Of a DNA stretch of 6,102 nt, positions 5,956 through 6,102 are shown piece after piece. This stretch comes from a bacterium (GTDB lineage Bacteria > ARS69): assembly GCA_025774865.1 (NCBI GenBank), contig JALGZO010000548.1:1-6102 (forward strand). The letters are read 5' to 3'. The notes beneath the pieces are model-generated. The model did no database searches. It was not told where the DNA came from and worked only from the letters and a program-made list of their open reading frames with translations. The translations under genes and the position numbers were made by a program. The stretch's first letter is position 1; the number at the start of each line of letters is the position of its first letter.

Positions 5956-6102
5956 CGAGCCGTTTCGAGAGTCGACGAGTCGGCACGTCTAGGAGACGAA
6001 TCTCGTCTCGAAGTGCACGCGCGAATGCGCCGAGCCGGTATGAGGCAAATTCGGGACCGAATGAGTCGGCGTTTAGAATAGCGCGTCCCGACGGGTGTCT
6101 TC
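5956..6102 (-). promoter_or_regulatory. Upstream leader of the gene, no promoter identified
   Basis: These 147 bp hold no gene I can support. Reading toward the gene, one frame stops at 6075-6073, one runs to a TGA overlapping the start codon (5954-5952), and the third is open but continues antiphase through the phosphoesterase. The 18 bases before the ATG contain no purine-rich Shine-Dalgarno motif. The stretch 6071-6080 is locally A/T-rich and could hold a -10 element in either direction, but no matching -35 element is clear. Confidence 0.3.
5993..6009. promoter_or_regulatory. Perfect 7-bp inverted repeat with 3-base centre in the leader
   Basis: GAGACGA-ATC-TCGTCTC reads as a perfect inverted repeat, 38 bases upstream of the start codon. 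It could be an operator half-site pair or an RNA hairpin in the leader. It is too short and lacks a T-run, so it does not resemble a terminator. It may also be chance. Confidence 0.35.

Noticed and set aside
6050-6079. Possible plus-strand promoter with TAGAAT at 6074-6079, and TATTCT on the minus strand nearby
   Set aside because: The -10-like words are fair, but no -35 element at proper spacing is better than chance, and no downstream gene is in view on the plus strand.
4286-6100. Long minus-strand open frame (about 605 codons) overlapping the phosphoesterase to cadherin-like region, open at the right edge
   Set aside because: Its translation is dominated by Arg, Pro and Gly with no domain motif, while the +1-shifted frame encodes a signal peptide and five recognisable domains over the same bases. 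It is a shadow of GC-rich codon use.
5952-6101. Possible 3' end of an upstream minus-strand gene whose TGA overlaps the ATG (ATGA)
   Set aside because: Only 49 codons are visible, the peptide is Arg/Ser-rich with no family resemblance, and translational coupling cannot be judged from so short a piece.

Overview
The window is almost entirely one gene on the minus strand. A single open frame starts at an ATG at 5955-5953 and runs without a stop or frameshift to the left edge (1,985 codons). Its 3' end lies outside the window. I translated the frame by hand, and the register agrees at every domain boundary checked. Long open frames in the other registers are by-products of GC-rich coding sequence. 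DNA is GC-rich with codon third positions mostly G or C. The product is a very large, acidic, exported bacterial protein.

Domain order from the N-terminus (right to left on the + strand): signal peptide (residues 1-41); calcineurin-like metallophosphoesterase of the GDxPY / PGDNEW kind (about 42-300); Calx-beta domain (309-418); InlB-type bacterial repeat (421-494); two cadherin-like / Big_9 Ig domains (495-586 and 587-684); DNRLRE/CBM96-like beta-sandwich (685-844); then at least ten and a half 'choice-of-anchor D' (ASPM-SPD-2-Hydin type) Ig repeats (845 to beyond 1985). Nine of the ten complete repeats are exactly 107 residues (321 bp) and one is 105.

The parts suggest a phosphoesterase head exported from the cell and carried on a long rod of beta-sandwich domains, presumably attached to the cell surface or matrix through a C-terminus not seen here. 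This is inference from domain families. The substrate cannot be read from the sequence. Such proteins are typical of environmental bacteria with large secreted multidomain proteins, such as the FCB group and its relatives (Eisenbacteria, Krumholzibacteriota, Gemmatimonadota) or Myxococcota. No taxonomic marker is present, so placement is a guess.

The remaining 147 bp at the right edge (5956-6102) is the leader of this gene. It holds a short perfect palindrome but no convincing Shine-Dalgarno site, promoter or neighbouring gene. I found no RNA genes, mobile elements or CRISPR. The points most worth a second look are the indel-free repeat array, a partial two-repeat alternation within it, a nine-G tract where loss of one base would stop translation almost at once, and the altered metal-site motifs of the phosphoesterase.
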